Below, piece after piece: positions 39,871 to 49,237 of a stretch of DNA of 64,000 nucleotides. Below the pieces are notes generated by a model that had not been told where the DNA came from, did no database searches, and saw only the letters and a list, made by a program, of their open reading frames with translations. Position numbers and translations under genes: made by a program. Source of the stretch: Pseudomonas soli (GTDB lineage: Bacteria > Pseudomonadota > Gammaproteobacteria > Pseudomonadales > Pseudomonadaceae); contig NZ_FOEQ01000001.1 of the NCBI RefSeq assembly GCF_900110655.1, forward strand, positions 347,152 through 411,151, given 5' to 3'. Each line of letters opens with the position of its first letter. Position 1 is the first letter of the stretch.

Positions 39871-41162
39871 TGATCCGACGCTATTGGCTGTACGTACTGA
39901 TTCCTCTGTTGCTGGCCGTGCTGGCCGGTGGCGCGGCCTTCTGGCTGTGGACCCGCCCGGCCCCCGAGGCACGTCTGGAGCACCTCACGCTCGACGACGG
40001 CAGCGCCCTGACCCGCGCCACTCCCGGCGTGCATGCCAAGGCCTGGGTGGCCATCGGCGTGCCCCAGGACCAGGCCCTGACCGACAAGCAACTGCTCGAC
40101 CTCAGCCAGGCCGGCGAGGCCCAGCTGGTGCAGGTGGTCCTGCCGCCGGCCGACTGCGCCAAGCAGCAGGCCGCGATGGACCAGGCCCTCGCTCGACTGG
40201 CCGACAAACCGACCCTGGTTGCCGGTATCGGCCCAGGCGCCGCCCAGGCCTGGCGCTGGCTGGCCGCGCAAGGCGACGACAAGGCACGAGCCATCTCGGT
40301 GGATTTCACCGTCGAGCAGCCCGGCTGCCAGGCCGCCTTGCCCAAGTCCGCCGCCCATGGCCACTGGAATGTGGCCTGGAACGACAACCCGGATGACGCC
40401 AGCGCCGCCTTCGTGCGCGACCAGGCCAACGCCGAGACCAGCATCGCCGACTACGACATCCACCTGCCCCAGGTACTCAAGGCGCAGTTGACCCAGGCCC
40501 TGGTCGGTCACGATGGCAACGCCCTGGCCATCCCGGTGGTGGAAGTCCCGGCCGGGCAGACCACCGACACCGTCACCCTGTTCCTTTCCGGCGACGGCGG
40601 CTGGCGCGACCTGGACCGCGATGTAGCGGGCGAGATGGCCAAGCTTGGCTACCCGGTGGTCGGCATCGACACCCTGCGCTATTACTGGCAGCACAAGACC
40701 CCGGAGCAAAGCGCCGCCGATCTCTCCGAGCTGATGCAGCACTACCGCCAGAAATGGGGTACCAAGCGTTTCGTGCTGACCGGCTACTCGTTCGGCGCCG
40801 ACGTGCTGCCGGCTATCTATAACCGCCTGTCCGCAGACGACCAGAAGCGCATCGATGCGGTGATCCTGCTGGCATTCGCCCGCAGTGGCAGTTTCGAGAT
40901 CGAGGTGGAAGGCTGGCTCGGCAAGGAAGGCCAGGAAGCCCCAACCGGGCCGGAGATGGCCAGGTTGCCGGCGGCGAAGGTGGTGTGCATCTATGGCGTG
41001 GAAGAGACTGACGAGAGCGGCTGCACCGACAAGACCGCCGTGGGTGAGCGCATGAAACTGCCTGGCGGCCACCACTTCGACGAAAACTACCCGGCGCTGG
41101 CCAAGCGTCTGATCGGTGAGATCGAGACCCGCCAGGGAAAGGCCAACGTCGCTGAGAAATGA
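39870..41162 (+). CDS. AcvB/VirJ-type periplasmic hydrolase (alanyl-PG hydrolase homologue)
   Basis: 430 residues. One N-terminal TM or signal helix (about 4-26), then two alpha/beta regions: a lower-similarity N part and the VirJ domain (about 225-425) with FLSGDGGWRDLDRDVAGEMA and the nucleophile elbow LTGYSFGADVLPAIYN. PA0919, its counterpart, hydrolyses alanyl-PG in the periplasm and tunes MprF output. The ATG is the TGATG overlap with mprF, so translation is coupled and the two activities are balanced. Serine nucleophile and downstream HHFDENY are present. Confidence 0.88.
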   Translation: MIRRYWLYVLIPLLLAVLAGGAAFWLWTRPAPEARLEHLTLDDGSALTRATPGVHAKAWVAIGVPQDQALTDKQLLDLSQAGEAQLVQVVLPPADCAKQQAAMDQALARLADKPTLVAGIGPGAAQAWRWLAAQGDDKARAISVDFTVEQPGCQAALPKSAAHGHWNVAWNDNPDDASAAFVRDQANAETSIADYDIHLPQVLKAQLTQALVGHDGNALAIPVVEVPAGQTTDTVTLFLSGDGGWRDLDRDVAGEMAKLGYPVVGIDTLRYYWQHKTPEQSAADLSELMQHYRQKWGTKRFVLTGYSFGADVLPAIYNRLSADDQKRIDAVILLAFARSGSFEIEVEGWLGKEGQEAPTGPEMARLPAAKVVCIYGVEETDESGCTDKTAVGERMKLPGGHHFDENYPALAKRLIGEIETRQGKANVAEK

Positions 41163-41190
41163 TAGGGAAAGGGGCCGCTTTACGGCCCAT

Positions 41191-41252
41191 CGCGGGGCAA
41201 GCCCGCTCCCACAAGGATCACACAAGCCTTGTGGGAGCGGGCTTGCCCCGCG
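41191..41252. repeat. REP element pair with perfect 26-base inverted arms
   Basis: CGCGGGGCAAGCCCGCTCCC leads the left arm (41191-41216), and the right arm (41227-41252) is its exact reverse complement, with 10 bases between. This is the P. putida-type REP in head-to-head form. It sits between the convergent acvB and kup genes, 12 bases before the kup stop, so it can also end both transcripts. A smaller GGGCCG/CGGCCC hairpin lies at 41172-41188. Confidence 0.9.
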
Positions 41253-41264
41253 TTGTTTGTGCCA

Positions 41265-43175
41265 TCAGATCTCGACCTGCGTCCCCAACTCGATCACCCG
41301 ATTGAGTGGCAGGTTGAAGAACCGCAGGTTGCCGTTGGCATTCTTCAGCAGGAACGCGAACAGGTTCCCGCGCCAGCGCGACATCCCCTCCAGGCGCGAG
41401 GCGATCACCGTCTCCCGGCTGAGGAAATAGGTGGTGCGCATCGGGCTGAAGTCCAGCTCATCCAGATGACACAACTTCAGCGCCGCCGGTACGTCCGGTT
41501 CGTCCATGAAGCCAAAGTGCAGCAGCACCCGGAAGAACCCGTCACCATAGGCCTCCACCTCGAAACGCTCATGCTCCGGCACCCGCGGCCGGTCCTCGCT
41601 GACCACCGTCAGCAGCACCACCTGGCTGTGCAGCACCTGGTTATGCAGCATGTTGTGCAGCAGCGCGTGGGGAACAGCATCGGAGCGCGCGGTCAGGAAC
41701 ACAGCAGTGCCCTCGACCCGATGCGGCGGCTGCACGCGGATGCTGCTGATGAACAGCGGCAACGGCAACGCGCCTTCATCGATGCGCTCGACCAGGATCT
41801 GCTTGCCACGCTTCCAGGTACTCATCAACACGAACAGCACGATACCCGCCAGTACCGGGAAAGCGCCGCCCTGCACGATCTTCGGCACGTTGGCGGCGAA
41901 GAACAGCCCGTCGACGAACAGGAAGCCCAGCAGCAGCGGTACCGCCAATACCGGCGGCCACTTCCACAGCAGCAGCATGACCGCCGAGACCAGGATGGTG
42001 GTCATCAGCATGGTGCCGGTCACTGCCACGCCGTAGGCCGCCGCCAGGGCGCCGGAGGACTCGAAGCCGATCACCAGCAGCACCACGCCGACCATCAACG
42101 CCCAGTTCACCGCGCCGATATAGATCTGCCCCTGCTCGTCGCTGGAGGTGTGCTGGATCTGCATGCGTGGCACATAGCCCAGCTGGATGGCCTGGCGAGT
42201 CAGCGAGAAGGCCCCCGAAATCACCGCCTGGGAGGCGATCACCGTGGCCATCGTCGCCAGGCCCACCAGCGGCAGCAACGCCCAGGATGGCGCCAGCAGG
42301 TAGAACGGGTTGCGTGCCGCCTCGGGGTTCTGCAACAGCATGGCGCCCTGGCCGAAGTAGTTGAGCACCAGCGCCGGCAGCACCAGGGCGAACCAGGCGC
42401 GGGCAATAGGTTTGCGGCCGAAGTGGCCCATATCGGCGTACAGCGCCTCGGCACCGGTCAGCGCCAGCACCACCGCACCAAGAATGGCCACGCCCATGCC
42501 GGGGTGGACGATGAAGAAATTCAAGGCCCAGCCCGGATTGAACGCCTTCAGCACCTCCGGGCTCTGCGAGATCCCATGCACGCCCAGCGCTGCCAGCACC
42601 AGGAACCAGGCGACCATAATCGGGCCGAAGGCCTTGCCGATCTTTTCCGTGCCGTGCTTCTGCACCAGAAACAGCGCCACCAGCACCACCAGCGCAATCG
42701 GCACCACCCAGTGATCGATACCCTCGAACGCCAGGCCCATGCCCTCCACCGCCGACAGCACCGACACCGCCGGGGTGATCATGCTGTCGCCGTAGAACAG
42801 CGAGGCGCCGATTAGGCCGCAGCCCACCATCAGCATGCGCAGCCGCGGATACTGCGCCGTGGCCCGCCGCGCCAGCGCGGTCAGGGCCATGGTGCCGCCC
42901 TCGCCCTGGTTGTCGGCACGCAGGATGAACATCACGTACTTGAACGAAACCACCCACAGCAGCGACCAGAGGATCAACGACAGGATGCCCAGCACCCCGT
43001 CATGGTTGACCTGTACGCCATAACCGCCGGTGAAGACCTCTTTGAGGGTGTACAGCGGGCTGGTGCCGATATCGCCATAAACCACCCCAACGGCCGCCAC
43101 GAGCAGGCCCAGCGGTCGTGCCGCTCCCTGCTTCCCCGCGTGCCCGCCTTCGGCATGACTGCTTGCCTGAACCAT
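41265..43175 (-). CDS. kup: Potassium uptake protein Kup (Trk-D)
   Basis: 636 residues, 12 TM helices and a C-terminal cytoplasmic domain of about 170 residues. Signatures: [51 protein letters not shown]. Proton-coupled K+ import. ATG at 43175 with GGGAGTGG upstream; the longer frame adds non-homologous sequence. Divergent from rimO, with about 235 bases between. Confidence 0.96.
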   Translation of the reverse strand: MVQASSHAEGGHAGKQGAARPLGLLVAAVGVVYGDIGTSPLYTLKEVFTGGYGVQVNHDGVLGILSLILWSLLWVVSFKYVMFILRADNQGEGGTMALTALARRATAQYPRLRMLMVGCGLIGASLFYGDSMITPAVSVLSAVEGMGLAFEGIDHWVVPIALVVLVALFLVQKHGTEKIGKAFGPIMVAWFLVLAALGVHGISQSPEVLKAFNPGWALNFFIVHPGMGVAILGAVVLALTGAEALYADMGHFGRKPIARAWFALVLPALVLNYFGQGAMLLQNPEAARNPFYLLAPSWALLPLVGLATMATVIASQAVISGAFSLTRQAIQLGYVPRMQIQHTSSDEQGQIYIGAVNWALMVGVVLLVIGFESSGALAAAYGVAVTGTMLMTTILVSAVMLLLWKWPPVLAVPLLLGFLFVDGLFFAANVPKIVQGGAFPVLAGIVLFVLMSTWKRGKQILVERIDEGALPLPLFISSIRVQPPHRVEGTAVFLTARSDAVPHALLHNMLHNQVLHSQVVLLTVVSEDRPRVPEHERFEVEAYGDGFFRVLLHFGFMDEPDVPAALKLCHLDELDFSPMRTTYFLSRETVIASRLEGMSRWRGNLFAFLLKNANGNLRFFNLPLNRVIELGTQVEI

Positions 43176-43410
43176 CGACCACTCCCGCAGACGGCCTGTT
43201 AGACCGGTTGAATGCCTACCCGCGCCGGACCCTCCCGGATACCCCGGCGCAACGGCGCGAAGCATAGCGCAGCGTTCGTCGTATTTCTGCTGGTAAAGCG
43301 ACCTTGTGCTCGCTAGAATTGCGCACTTTTTGATCAGAGGCGCCGAAAGCGCCCGCCAGGATCGCCCCCGTTACCGACCGGGCGACCTGTATTCAATACC
43401 GAGGTTAGCC

Positions 43411-44742
43411 ATGTCCACCACTCCCGCCACCCCAAAGGTCGGCTTCGTCTCCCTGGGTTGCCCCAAGGCCCTGGTCGATTCCGAGCGCATCCTGACCCAG
43501 CTGCGCATGGAAGGCTATGAAGTCGTGCCTACCTACGAGGATGCCGACGTGGTGGTGGTCAACACCTGCGGCTTCATCGACAGCGCCAAGGCCGAGTCGC
43601 TGGAAGTGATCGGCGAAGCCATCAAGGAAAACGGCAAGGTCATCGTCACCGGCTGCATGGGTGTCGAGGAAGGCAGCATCCGTGACGTGCACCCCAGCGT
43701 GCTGTCGGTCACCGGCCCGCAGCAGTACGAGCAGGTGGTCAATGCCGTGCACGAAGTAGTGCCACCGCGCCAGGACCACAACCCGCTGATCGACCTCGTG
43801 CCGCCCCAGGGCGTCAAGCTGACCCCGCGTCACTACGCCTACCTGAAGATTTCCGAAGGCTGCAACCACAGCTGCAGCTTCTGCATCATCCCGTCGATGC
43901 GCGGCAAGCTGGTCAGCCGCCCGGTCGGCGAAGTCCTGAGCGAGGCCGAGCGCCTGGTCAAGGCCGGCGTCAAGGAGATCCTGGTGATCTCCCAGGACAC
44001 CAGCGCCTACGGCGTGGACGTCAAGTACAAGACCGACTTCTGGAACGGCCGCCCGGTCAAGACCCGCATGCTCGAGCTGTGCGAGGCGCTGAGCAGCCTG
44101 GGTGCCTGGGTGCGTCTGCACTATGTCTACCCGTACCCGAACGTCGACGACGTGATTCCGCTGATGGCCGCCGGCAAGATCCTGCCGTACCTGGACATCC
44201 CGTTCCAGCACGCCAGCCCCAAGGTGCTCAAGTCGATGAAGCGCCCGGCCTTCGAAGACCGCACCCTGGCGCGCATCAAGAACTGGCGCGAACAGTGCCC
44301 TGAGCTGGTAATCCGCTCGACCTTCATCGTCGGTTTCCCCGGCGAAACCGAGGAAGACTTCCAGTACCTGCTCGACTGGCTGACCGAAGCCCAGCTCGAC
44401 CGCGTCGGCTGCTTCCAGTACTCGCCGGTCGAAGGCGCCCCGGCCAACGACCTGGGCCTGGAAGAGGTGCCGGACGACGTCAAGCAGGATCGCTGGGACC
44501 GCTTCATGGCCCACCAGCAGGCCATCAGCACTGCTCGCCTGCAACTGCGTATCGGCAAGGAAATCGAGGTGTTGATCGACGAGGTCGAGGAGCAGGGCTC
44601 GGTGGGCCGCAGCTTCTTCGACGCGCCGGAGATCGACGGCAGCGTGTTCATCGACGGCGACCACGGCTTCAAGCCGGGCGACAAGGTCCGCTGCCGTATC
44701 GTCGACGCCGACGAGTACGACATGTGGGCCGAGCCCATCTGA
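43411..44742 (+). CDS. rimO: Ribosomal protein S12 (Asp89) methylthiotransferase RimO
   Basis: 443 residues: UPF0004 domain ([19 protein letters not shown], cysteines for the first cluster), radical-SAM motif [13 protein letters not shown] and a C-terminal TRAM domain. It adds a methylthio group to Asp89 of S12. ATG 43411 follows GAGG; the upstream in-frame region is not conserved. Terminator follows. Confidence 0.96.
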   Translation: MSTTPATPKVGFVSLGCPKALVDSERILTQLRMEGYEVVPTYEDADVVVVNTCGFIDSAKAESLEVIGEAIKENGKVIVTGCMGVEEGSIRDVHPSVLSVTGPQQYEQVVNAVHEVVPPRQDHNPLIDLVPPQGVKLTPRHYAYLKISEGCNHSCSFCIIPSMRGKLVSRPVGEVLSEAERLVKAGVKEILVISQDTSAYGVDVKYKTDFWNGRPVKTRMLELCEALSSLGAWVRLHYVYPYPNVDDVIPLMAAGKILPYLDIPFQHASPKVLKSMKRPAFEDRTLARIKNWREQCPELVIRSTFIVGFPGETEEDFQYLLDWLTEAQLDRVGCFQYSPVEGAPANDLGLEEVPDDVKQDRWDRFMAHQQAISTARLQLRIGKEIEVLIDEVEEQGSVGRSFFDAPEIDGSVFIDGDHGFKPGDKVRCRIVDADEYDMWAEPI

Positions 44743-44757
44743 GCGAAACCCGCCTGA

Positions 44758-44788
44758 AAATACCCCGCCAGCTGGCGGGGTATTTTTT
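44758..44788 (+). terminator. Terminator after rimO
   Basis: AAATACCCCGCCAGCTGGCG begins a perfect palindrome (stem of about 14 bp) that runs into TTTTTTT. Confidence 0.92.
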
Positions 44789-44827
44789 TGCATCTATGTT
44801 TTCCTCAATGGCTCCGAGGATCACAGG

Positions 44828-45286
44828 ATGTCGCCCACCGTCACGCTGCAAACACCTCATCTGAGCGATTACCCCGAGCTGGTCCGGGTGTGGGAGGCGT
44901 CGGTGCGGGCCACCCACGATTTTCTCCCCGAGGGCTACATCGTGCTGTTGCGCGAGCACGTGTTGCGCAAATACCTTGATGCCGTGATGCTGGTGTGCTG
45001 CAAGGACAGCAAACGGCGCATCCTCGGTTTTACCGGGGTGGCCAACGGCCGGGTCGACATGCTCTTTATCGCGCCTGACTACCGTGGCCAGGGCATCGGA
45101 CGGCGCCTGCTGCGCCACGCGGTGAACGAATTGAACGCCGAGCGCCTGGACGTCAACGAACAGAGCCCGCAAGCCCTGGGTTTCTACCTGCATGAAGGCT
45201 TCGAGATCTATGGCCGCTCGGAAACCGACGGCCTAGGGCAGCCCTATCCCCTACTACATATGAGGCTTGTTCGTACAACGTCCTAG
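44828..45286 (+). CDS. GNAT family N-acetyltransferase (YjaB-like)
   Basis: 152 residues. Acetyl-CoA-binding motif A: FIAPDYRGQGIGRRLLRHAV; motif B: NEQSPQALGFYLHEGFE. The opening VWEASVRATHDFLPEGYI is like E. coli YjaB. Substrate unknown. ATG 44828 after AGG. It stands between the rimO terminator and the pseudouridine-synthase-like gene. Confidence 0.88.
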   Translation: MSPTVTLQTPHLSDYPELVRVWEASVRATHDFLPEGYIVLLREHVLRKYLDAVMLVCCKDSKRRILGFTGVANGRVDMLFIAPDYRGQGIGRRLLRHAVNELNAERLDVNEQSPQALGFYLHEGFEIYGRSETDGLGQPYPLLHMRLVRTTS

Positions 45287-45407
45287 TACGCAAGCTCAGG
45301 AAACCACTACCCCGCTCCGAAATGGCGCAAATGACATCGATTTGCAGCCGCTACCTCGCCCAGGCAGGTACAATGAAGGCTTTCCCTACCGCGTGATGCC
45401 CGTGTCC

Positions 45408-46118
45408 ATGTCCGAACCCATTCGTCTCTCCAAACGCCTCATCGAACAGCTTGGCTGCTCCCGCCGCGAGGCCGAACTGTACATCGAGGGTGGCTGGGTC
45501 ACGGTCGACGGCGTGGTGGTCGAACAACCCCAGTTCAAAATCACCGAACAGCAGGTCGAGCTGCTGCCGGGCGCTCGTGCCGATTCACTCGAACCGGTCA
45601 CCCTGCTGCTCAACCAGCAGGCCGGCCAAAACAGCGCAAGCGCCCTGGCCAGCATCAGCATGGCCAGCCTCAGCGAAGCGCACCGCGAGGGCGTGCGTCC
45701 GTTGCATGGACATTTCGCCCGACAGGCCTGCATCGTCCCGCTGCTGCCCGGCGCCAGTGGCCTGCAGCTGTTCACCCAGGACTGGCGGGTAACCCGCAAG
45801 CTCGAGGCCGACCTGCGCCGCATGGAGCAGGAATACATCGTCCAGGTCAGTGGTGAAGCCAAACCCGGCGCCCTCGAGCGCCTGGCCCGTGGCGTGGAGC
45901 GCAAGGGTGTCGAACTGCCGAAGGCCAAGGCCAGCTGGCAGAACGAGCAACACTTGCGCATCGTGCTGAAGAACCCACAACCGGGCTTGATTGAACAGCT
46001 TTGCGAAACCGCCGGCCTCAAGGTGCTGGCGATGCGCCGCATCCGCCTTGGCGGGGTGTCGATGGGCAAGCTGCCGCTGGGCCAATGGCGCTACGTGGCC
46101 GCTACAGAACGCTTCTAG
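45408..46118 (+). CDS. Pseudouridine-synthase-like S4-domain protein lacking the catalytic motif
   Basis: 236 residues related to RluF/RsuA. The S4 domain is intact (LSKRLIEQLGCSRREAELYIEGGWVTV). The catalytic GRLDxDSxGL region reads VPLLPGASGLQLFT, so the nucleophilic Asp is replaced (Pro or deleted), and the NRQIRRM loop reads PGLIEQL. The C-terminal part still matches (MRRIRLGGVSMGKLPLGQWR). This suggests an RNA-binding protein without synthase activity. Start ATG 45408 fits the S4 domain; ATG 45396 is possible. No strong RBS is visible. The frame is open over the full fold, so it is not a simple pseudogene. Confidence 0.78.
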   Translation: MSEPIRLSKRLIEQLGCSRREAELYIEGGWVTVDGVVVEQPQFKITEQQVELLPGARADSLEPVTLLLNQQAGQNSASALASISMASLSEAHREGVRPLHGHFARQACIVPLLPGASGLQLFTQDWRVTRKLEADLRRMEQEYIVQVSGEAKPGALERLARGVERKGVELPKAKASWQNEQHLRIVLKNPQPGLIEQLCETAGLKVLAMRRIRLGGVSMGKLPLGQWRYVAATERF

Positions 46119-46168
46119 CATTACCGCCGCGCAATGACTGACGCGGCAACAGAACAGGATTCGCTGCA

Positions 46169-46630
46169 ATGAACCACAACGATGTACTGCGCAGCCTGCG
46201 CTACATGCTCAAGGCCAACGACCAGAAAATGGCCGAGATCATTAAGCTCTCGGGCCTCGAGGTTTCCGTCGAGGCCATCGCCACCTATGTAAAAAAGGAA
46301 GAGGAACCCGGCTTCGTGCGTTGCCCGGAAAAGGTCATGGCGCACTTCCTCGACGGCCTGGTGATTCACCGTCGAGGCCGCGACGACAGCCGCCCGCCGC
46401 AGCCGATCGAAGTGCCGGTGACCAACAACACCGTGCTCAAGAAGCTGCGGGTGGCCTTCGAGCTGAAGGAGGACGACCTGCACGCGGTGCTCAAGTCCGT
46501 CGACTTCCCGGTGTCCAAACCGGAGCTGAGTGCGCTGTTCCGCAAGGTCGGCCATGACAACTATCGCCCCTGCGGCGACCAGTTGCTGCGCAACTTCCTC
46601 AAGGGCCTGACCCTTCGCGTGCGCGGCTGA
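46169..46630 (+). CDS. yehS: YehS family protein (DUF1456)
   Basis: 153 residues made of two similar halves: NHNDVLRSLRYMLKANDQKM at the start and TNNTVLKKLRVAFELKEDDL from about residue 86. The family is all-helical and has no established function. It starts 50 bases after the S4-domain gene and its stop is 6 bases before trmO, implying an operon. Confidence 0.9.
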   Translation: MNHNDVLRSLRYMLKANDQKMAEIIKLSGLEVSVEAIATYVKKEEEPGFVRCPEKVMAHFLDGLVIHRRGRDDSRPPQPIEVPVTNNTVLKKLRVAFELKEDDLHAVLKSVDFPVSKPELSALFRKVGHDNYRPCGDQLLRNFLKGLTLRVRG

Positions 46631-46636
46631 GCCAGG

Positions 46637-47329
46637 ATGCAGCATACCGTCTCGCCGGTCGGCATCGTTCGCTCCTGTTTCAAGGAGAAGTTCGCCATCC
46701 CGCGCCAGCCCCAGCTGGCGCCGGCCGCCCGTGGCGTGCTGGAGCTGCTGCCGCCCTTTGACCAGGGCGATGCCGTCGAAGGCCTGGAACAGGTCAGCCA
46801 TGTGTGGTTGCTGTTCCTGTTCCACCAGGCATTGGAAGACAGGCCACGCCTGAAGGTGCGCCCACCGCGCCTGGGCGGCAACAAGAGCATGGGGGTGTTC
46901 GCCACCCGTGCTACCCATCGGCCCAACGGCATCGGCCAGTCGGTGGTACGTCTGGAGGGAGTCGAACCGGGGCGCCTGCTGCTGTCGGGGATCGATCTGC
47001 TGGACGGCACCCCGGTGCTGGATATCAAGCCTTATGTGCCGTATGCGGACAGCGTCACCGAGGCATCGAACCTGATGGCCAGTGAGGCACCGGAGCCGAT
47101 CAGCGTGCAATGGAGCGAGGGCGCACTGCCTCAGGCCCACACCCACGCACTGCGCCTGGGCGAACCGCTGGTCGAGCTGATCGAACAGTGCCTGGCCCAG
47201 GACCCACGACCTGCCTACCAGGTGCCGCCGCCCGAGCGGGTATATGGGGTGAAGTTCTGGGATGTGCAGGTGCGATGGCATTATGCGCAACCGGATGTGA
47301 TCCGGGTGCTGGAGGTGGCCCCGGAGTGA
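46637..47329 (+). CDS. trmO: tRNA (N6-threonylcarbamoyladenosine(37)-N6)-methyltransferase TrmO
   Basis: 230 residues. SAM-dependent beta-barrel methylase (UPF0066/TsaA): SPVGIVRSCFKEKFAIPRQP, FATRATHRPNGIGQSVV, LDIKPYVPYAD. It methylates t6A37 of tRNA-Thr. ATG 46637 after CCAGG. Last gene of the plus-strand group, followed by a terminator. Confidence 0.92.
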   Translation: MQHTVSPVGIVRSCFKEKFAIPRQPQLAPAARGVLELLPPFDQGDAVEGLEQVSHVWLLFLFHQALEDRPRLKVRPPRLGGNKSMGVFATRATHRPNGIGQSVVRLEGVEPGRLLLSGIDLLDGTPVLDIKPYVPYADSVTEASNLMASEAPEPISVQWSEGALPQAHTHALRLGEPLVELIEQCLAQDPRPAYQVPPPERVYGVKFWDVQVRWHYAQPDVIRVLEVAPE

Positions 47330-47361
47330 TGTAGCGTCGATAAGGCGCACATGCCAGGCAT

Positions 47362-47392
47362 AAAAAAACGCAGGCCAAGCCTGCGTTTTTCT
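47362..47392. terminator. Bidirectional terminator between trmO and fpr
   Basis: AAAAAACGCAGGC-CAA-GCCTGCGTTTTT, a perfect stem with A-tract before and T-tract after. It serves both convergent genes. Confidence 0.9.
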
Positions 47393-47407
47393 TTCAAGCC
47401 GCTGGCT

Positions 47408-48187
47408 TTACTTCTCGACGAACGCTCGCTCGATCAGGTAATCACCCGGCTCGCGCATGCGTGGGGAGATCTTCAGGCCAAAGCTATCCAGCACTTCACT
47501 GGTTTCATCGAGCATGCTCGGGCTACCGCAAATCATCGCGCGGTCGTCCTGCGGGTTGATCGGTGGCAGGCCGATATCGCTGAACAGCTTGCCGCTGCGC
47601 ATCAGATCGGTCAGGCGGCCCTGATTCTCGAACGGCTCACGGGTCACGGTCGGGTAGTAGATAAGCTTGTCGCGCACGGACTCACCGAAAAACTCATTCT
47701 GCGGCAGGTGTTCGGTGATGAACTCGCGGTAGGCCACTTCGTTCACGTAGCGAACGCCGTGTACCAAGATCACCTTCTCGAAACGCTCGTAGGTTTCCGG
47801 GTCCTGGATAACGCTCATGAAGGGCGCCAGGCCAGTGCCTGTACTCAACAGGTACAGGTGCTTGCCCGGGTTCAGATCATCCAGCACCAGGGTGCCAGTG
47901 GGCTTCTTGCTGATGATGATCTCGTCGCCTTCCTTCAGGTGCTGCAGCTGGGAGGTCAACGGACCATCCGGCACCTTGATGCTGAAGAACTCCAGGTGTT
48001 CTTCCCAGTTCGGCGAGGCGATGGAGTAGGCGCGCATGAGCGGACGGCCGCTGTCCTGCTGAAGGCCGATCATCACGAACTGACCGTTCTCGAAGCGCAG
48101 GCCCGGATCACGGGTGCACTTGAAGCTGAACAGGGTGTCGTTCCAGTGGTGCACACTGAGGACACGTTCGTGGTTCATGTTGCTCAT
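47408..48187 (-). CDS. fpr: Ferredoxin--NADP(+) reductase Fpr
   Basis: 259 residues, the known length in P. putida. FAD-binding RAYSIASPNW, pyrophosphate GTGLAPFMSVI, NADP-binding AMICGSPSMLDE, C-terminal FVEK. It exchanges electrons between NADPH and ferredoxin/flavodoxin, supporting redox homeostasis and iron-sulfur repair. ATG 48187. Divergent from finR, its activator in P. putida under oxidative stress. Confidence 0.96.
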   Translation of the reverse strand: MSNMNHERVLSVHHWNDTLFSFKCTRDPGLRFENGQFVMIGLQQDSGRPLMRAYSIASPNWEEHLEFFSIKVPDGPLTSQLQHLKEGDEIIISKKPTGTLVLDDLNPGKHLYLLSTGTGLAPFMSVIQDPETYERFEKVILVHGVRYVNEVAYREFITEHLPQNEFFGESVRDKLIYYPTVTREPFENQGRLTDLMRSGKLFSDIGLPPINPQDDRAMICGSPSMLDETSEVLDSFGLKISPRMREPGDYLIERAFVEK

Positions 48188-48259
48188 CGATGGGGCTCCT
48201 GAAGGAAAACGCGGCGCGCGCAAGACGCGCAGTTGCGCGATAGTTTAGGGGCAGCGACA

Positions 48260-48287
48260 ATATCTGTTAACTGAATTATCAAGATAT
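48260..48287. promoter_or_regulatory. Candidate FinR operator in the fpr/finR intergenic region
   Basis: ATATCT (48260-48265) and AGATAT (48282-48287) form a perfect inverted repeat with 16 bases between, inside an AT-rich stretch 21-73 bases from the two starts. LysR-type proteins bind such dyads. Prediction by eye. Confidence 0.45.
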
Positions 48288-48307
48288 GTGTTATCGGTTA
48301 TATAGAT

Positions 48308-49234
48308 ATGCGATTCACACTTCGTCAGCTCCAGGTCTTTGTCGCCGTCGCCCAGCACCAGAGTGTGTCCAGGGCTGCGGGCGTACTGGCCTTGTCGCAA
48401 TCGGCAGCGAGCACCTCGATCACCGAACTGGAGCGCCAGTCCAGCTGCCAGTTGTTCGACCGTGCCGGTAAACGCCTGAGCCTCAATGCCCTGGGCCATC
48501 AACTGTTGCCCCAGGCCGTGGCCCTGCTCGACCAGGCCAAGGAAATCGAAGACCTGCTCAACGGCAAGTCGGGGTTCGGCTCGCTGGCGGTCGGCGCCAC
48601 CCTGACCATTGGCAACTACCTGGCCACCTTGCTGATCGGCAGCTTCATGCAGGTGCACCCGGAAAGCCAGGTCAAGCTGCACGTACAGAACACTGCGCAT
48701 ATCGTGCAACAGGTTGCCCATTACGAAATTGACCTGGGTCTAATCGAAGGCGACTGCAACCACCCCGATCTGGAGGTGCAGCCCTGGGTAGAGGATGAGC
48801 TGGTGGTGTTCTGCGCGCCGCAGCATCCGCTGGCCAAGGCCGGTCATGCAGATATCGAGCAGCTCTCCCATGAAGCCTGGATCCTGCGCGAACAGGGCTC
48901 AGGCACGCGCCTGACCTTCGACCAGGCCATGCGCCATCATCGAGCCAACCTGAACATCCGCCTGGAACTGGAACACACCGAAGCAATCAAGCGGGCGGTG
49001 GAGTCGGGCCTCGGTATCGGCTGTATCTCGCGCCTGGCGCTGCGCGACGCCTTCCGCCGCGGCAGTCTGGTGCCGGTGGAGACGCCGGCGCTGGACCTGT
49101 CGCGGCAGTTTTATTTCATCTGGCACAAGCAGAAGTACCAGACCTCGGCCATGCGCGAGTTCCTCGAGCTATGCCGCAGTTTCACCGCTGGCGTGCAGCG
49201 CAGCGACGAGATCGTGCTGCCGCCGATCGCCTGA
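48308..49234 (+). CDS. finR: LysR-family regulator FinR
   Basis: 308 residues. N-terminal winged helix-turn-helix (LRQLQVFVAVAQHQSVSRAA, LSQSAASTSITELE), then an effector domain. Its divergent position to fpr identifies it as FinR, which in P. putida activates fpr in response to superoxide-type stress. No RBS stronger than weak A/G-rich sequence is visible before the ATG at 48308. Confidence 0.9.
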   Translation: MRFTLRQLQVFVAVAQHQSVSRAAGVLALSQSAASTSITELERQSSCQLFDRAGKRLSLNALGHQLLPQAVALLDQAKEIEDLLNGKSGFGSLAVGATLTIGNYLATLLIGSFMQVHPESQVKLHVQNTAHIVQQVAHYEIDLGLIEGDCNHPDLEVQPWVEDELVVFCAPQHPLAKAGHADIEQLSHEAWILREQGSGTRLTFDQAMRHHRANLNIRLELEHTEAIKRAVESGLGIGCISRLALRDAFRRGSLVPVETPALDLSRQFYFIWHKQKYQTSAMREFLELCRSFTAGVQRSDEIVLPPIA

Positions 49235-49237
49235 GCG

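Noticed and set aside
41229..42815. 528-codon plus-strand open frame
   Set aside because: Antisense to kup; Gln/His/Arg-rich shadow without motif.
45267..45407. N-terminal extension of the pseudouridine-synthase-like frame
   Set aside because: It overlaps the GNAT gene end, has no RBS and does not belong to the S4 domain.
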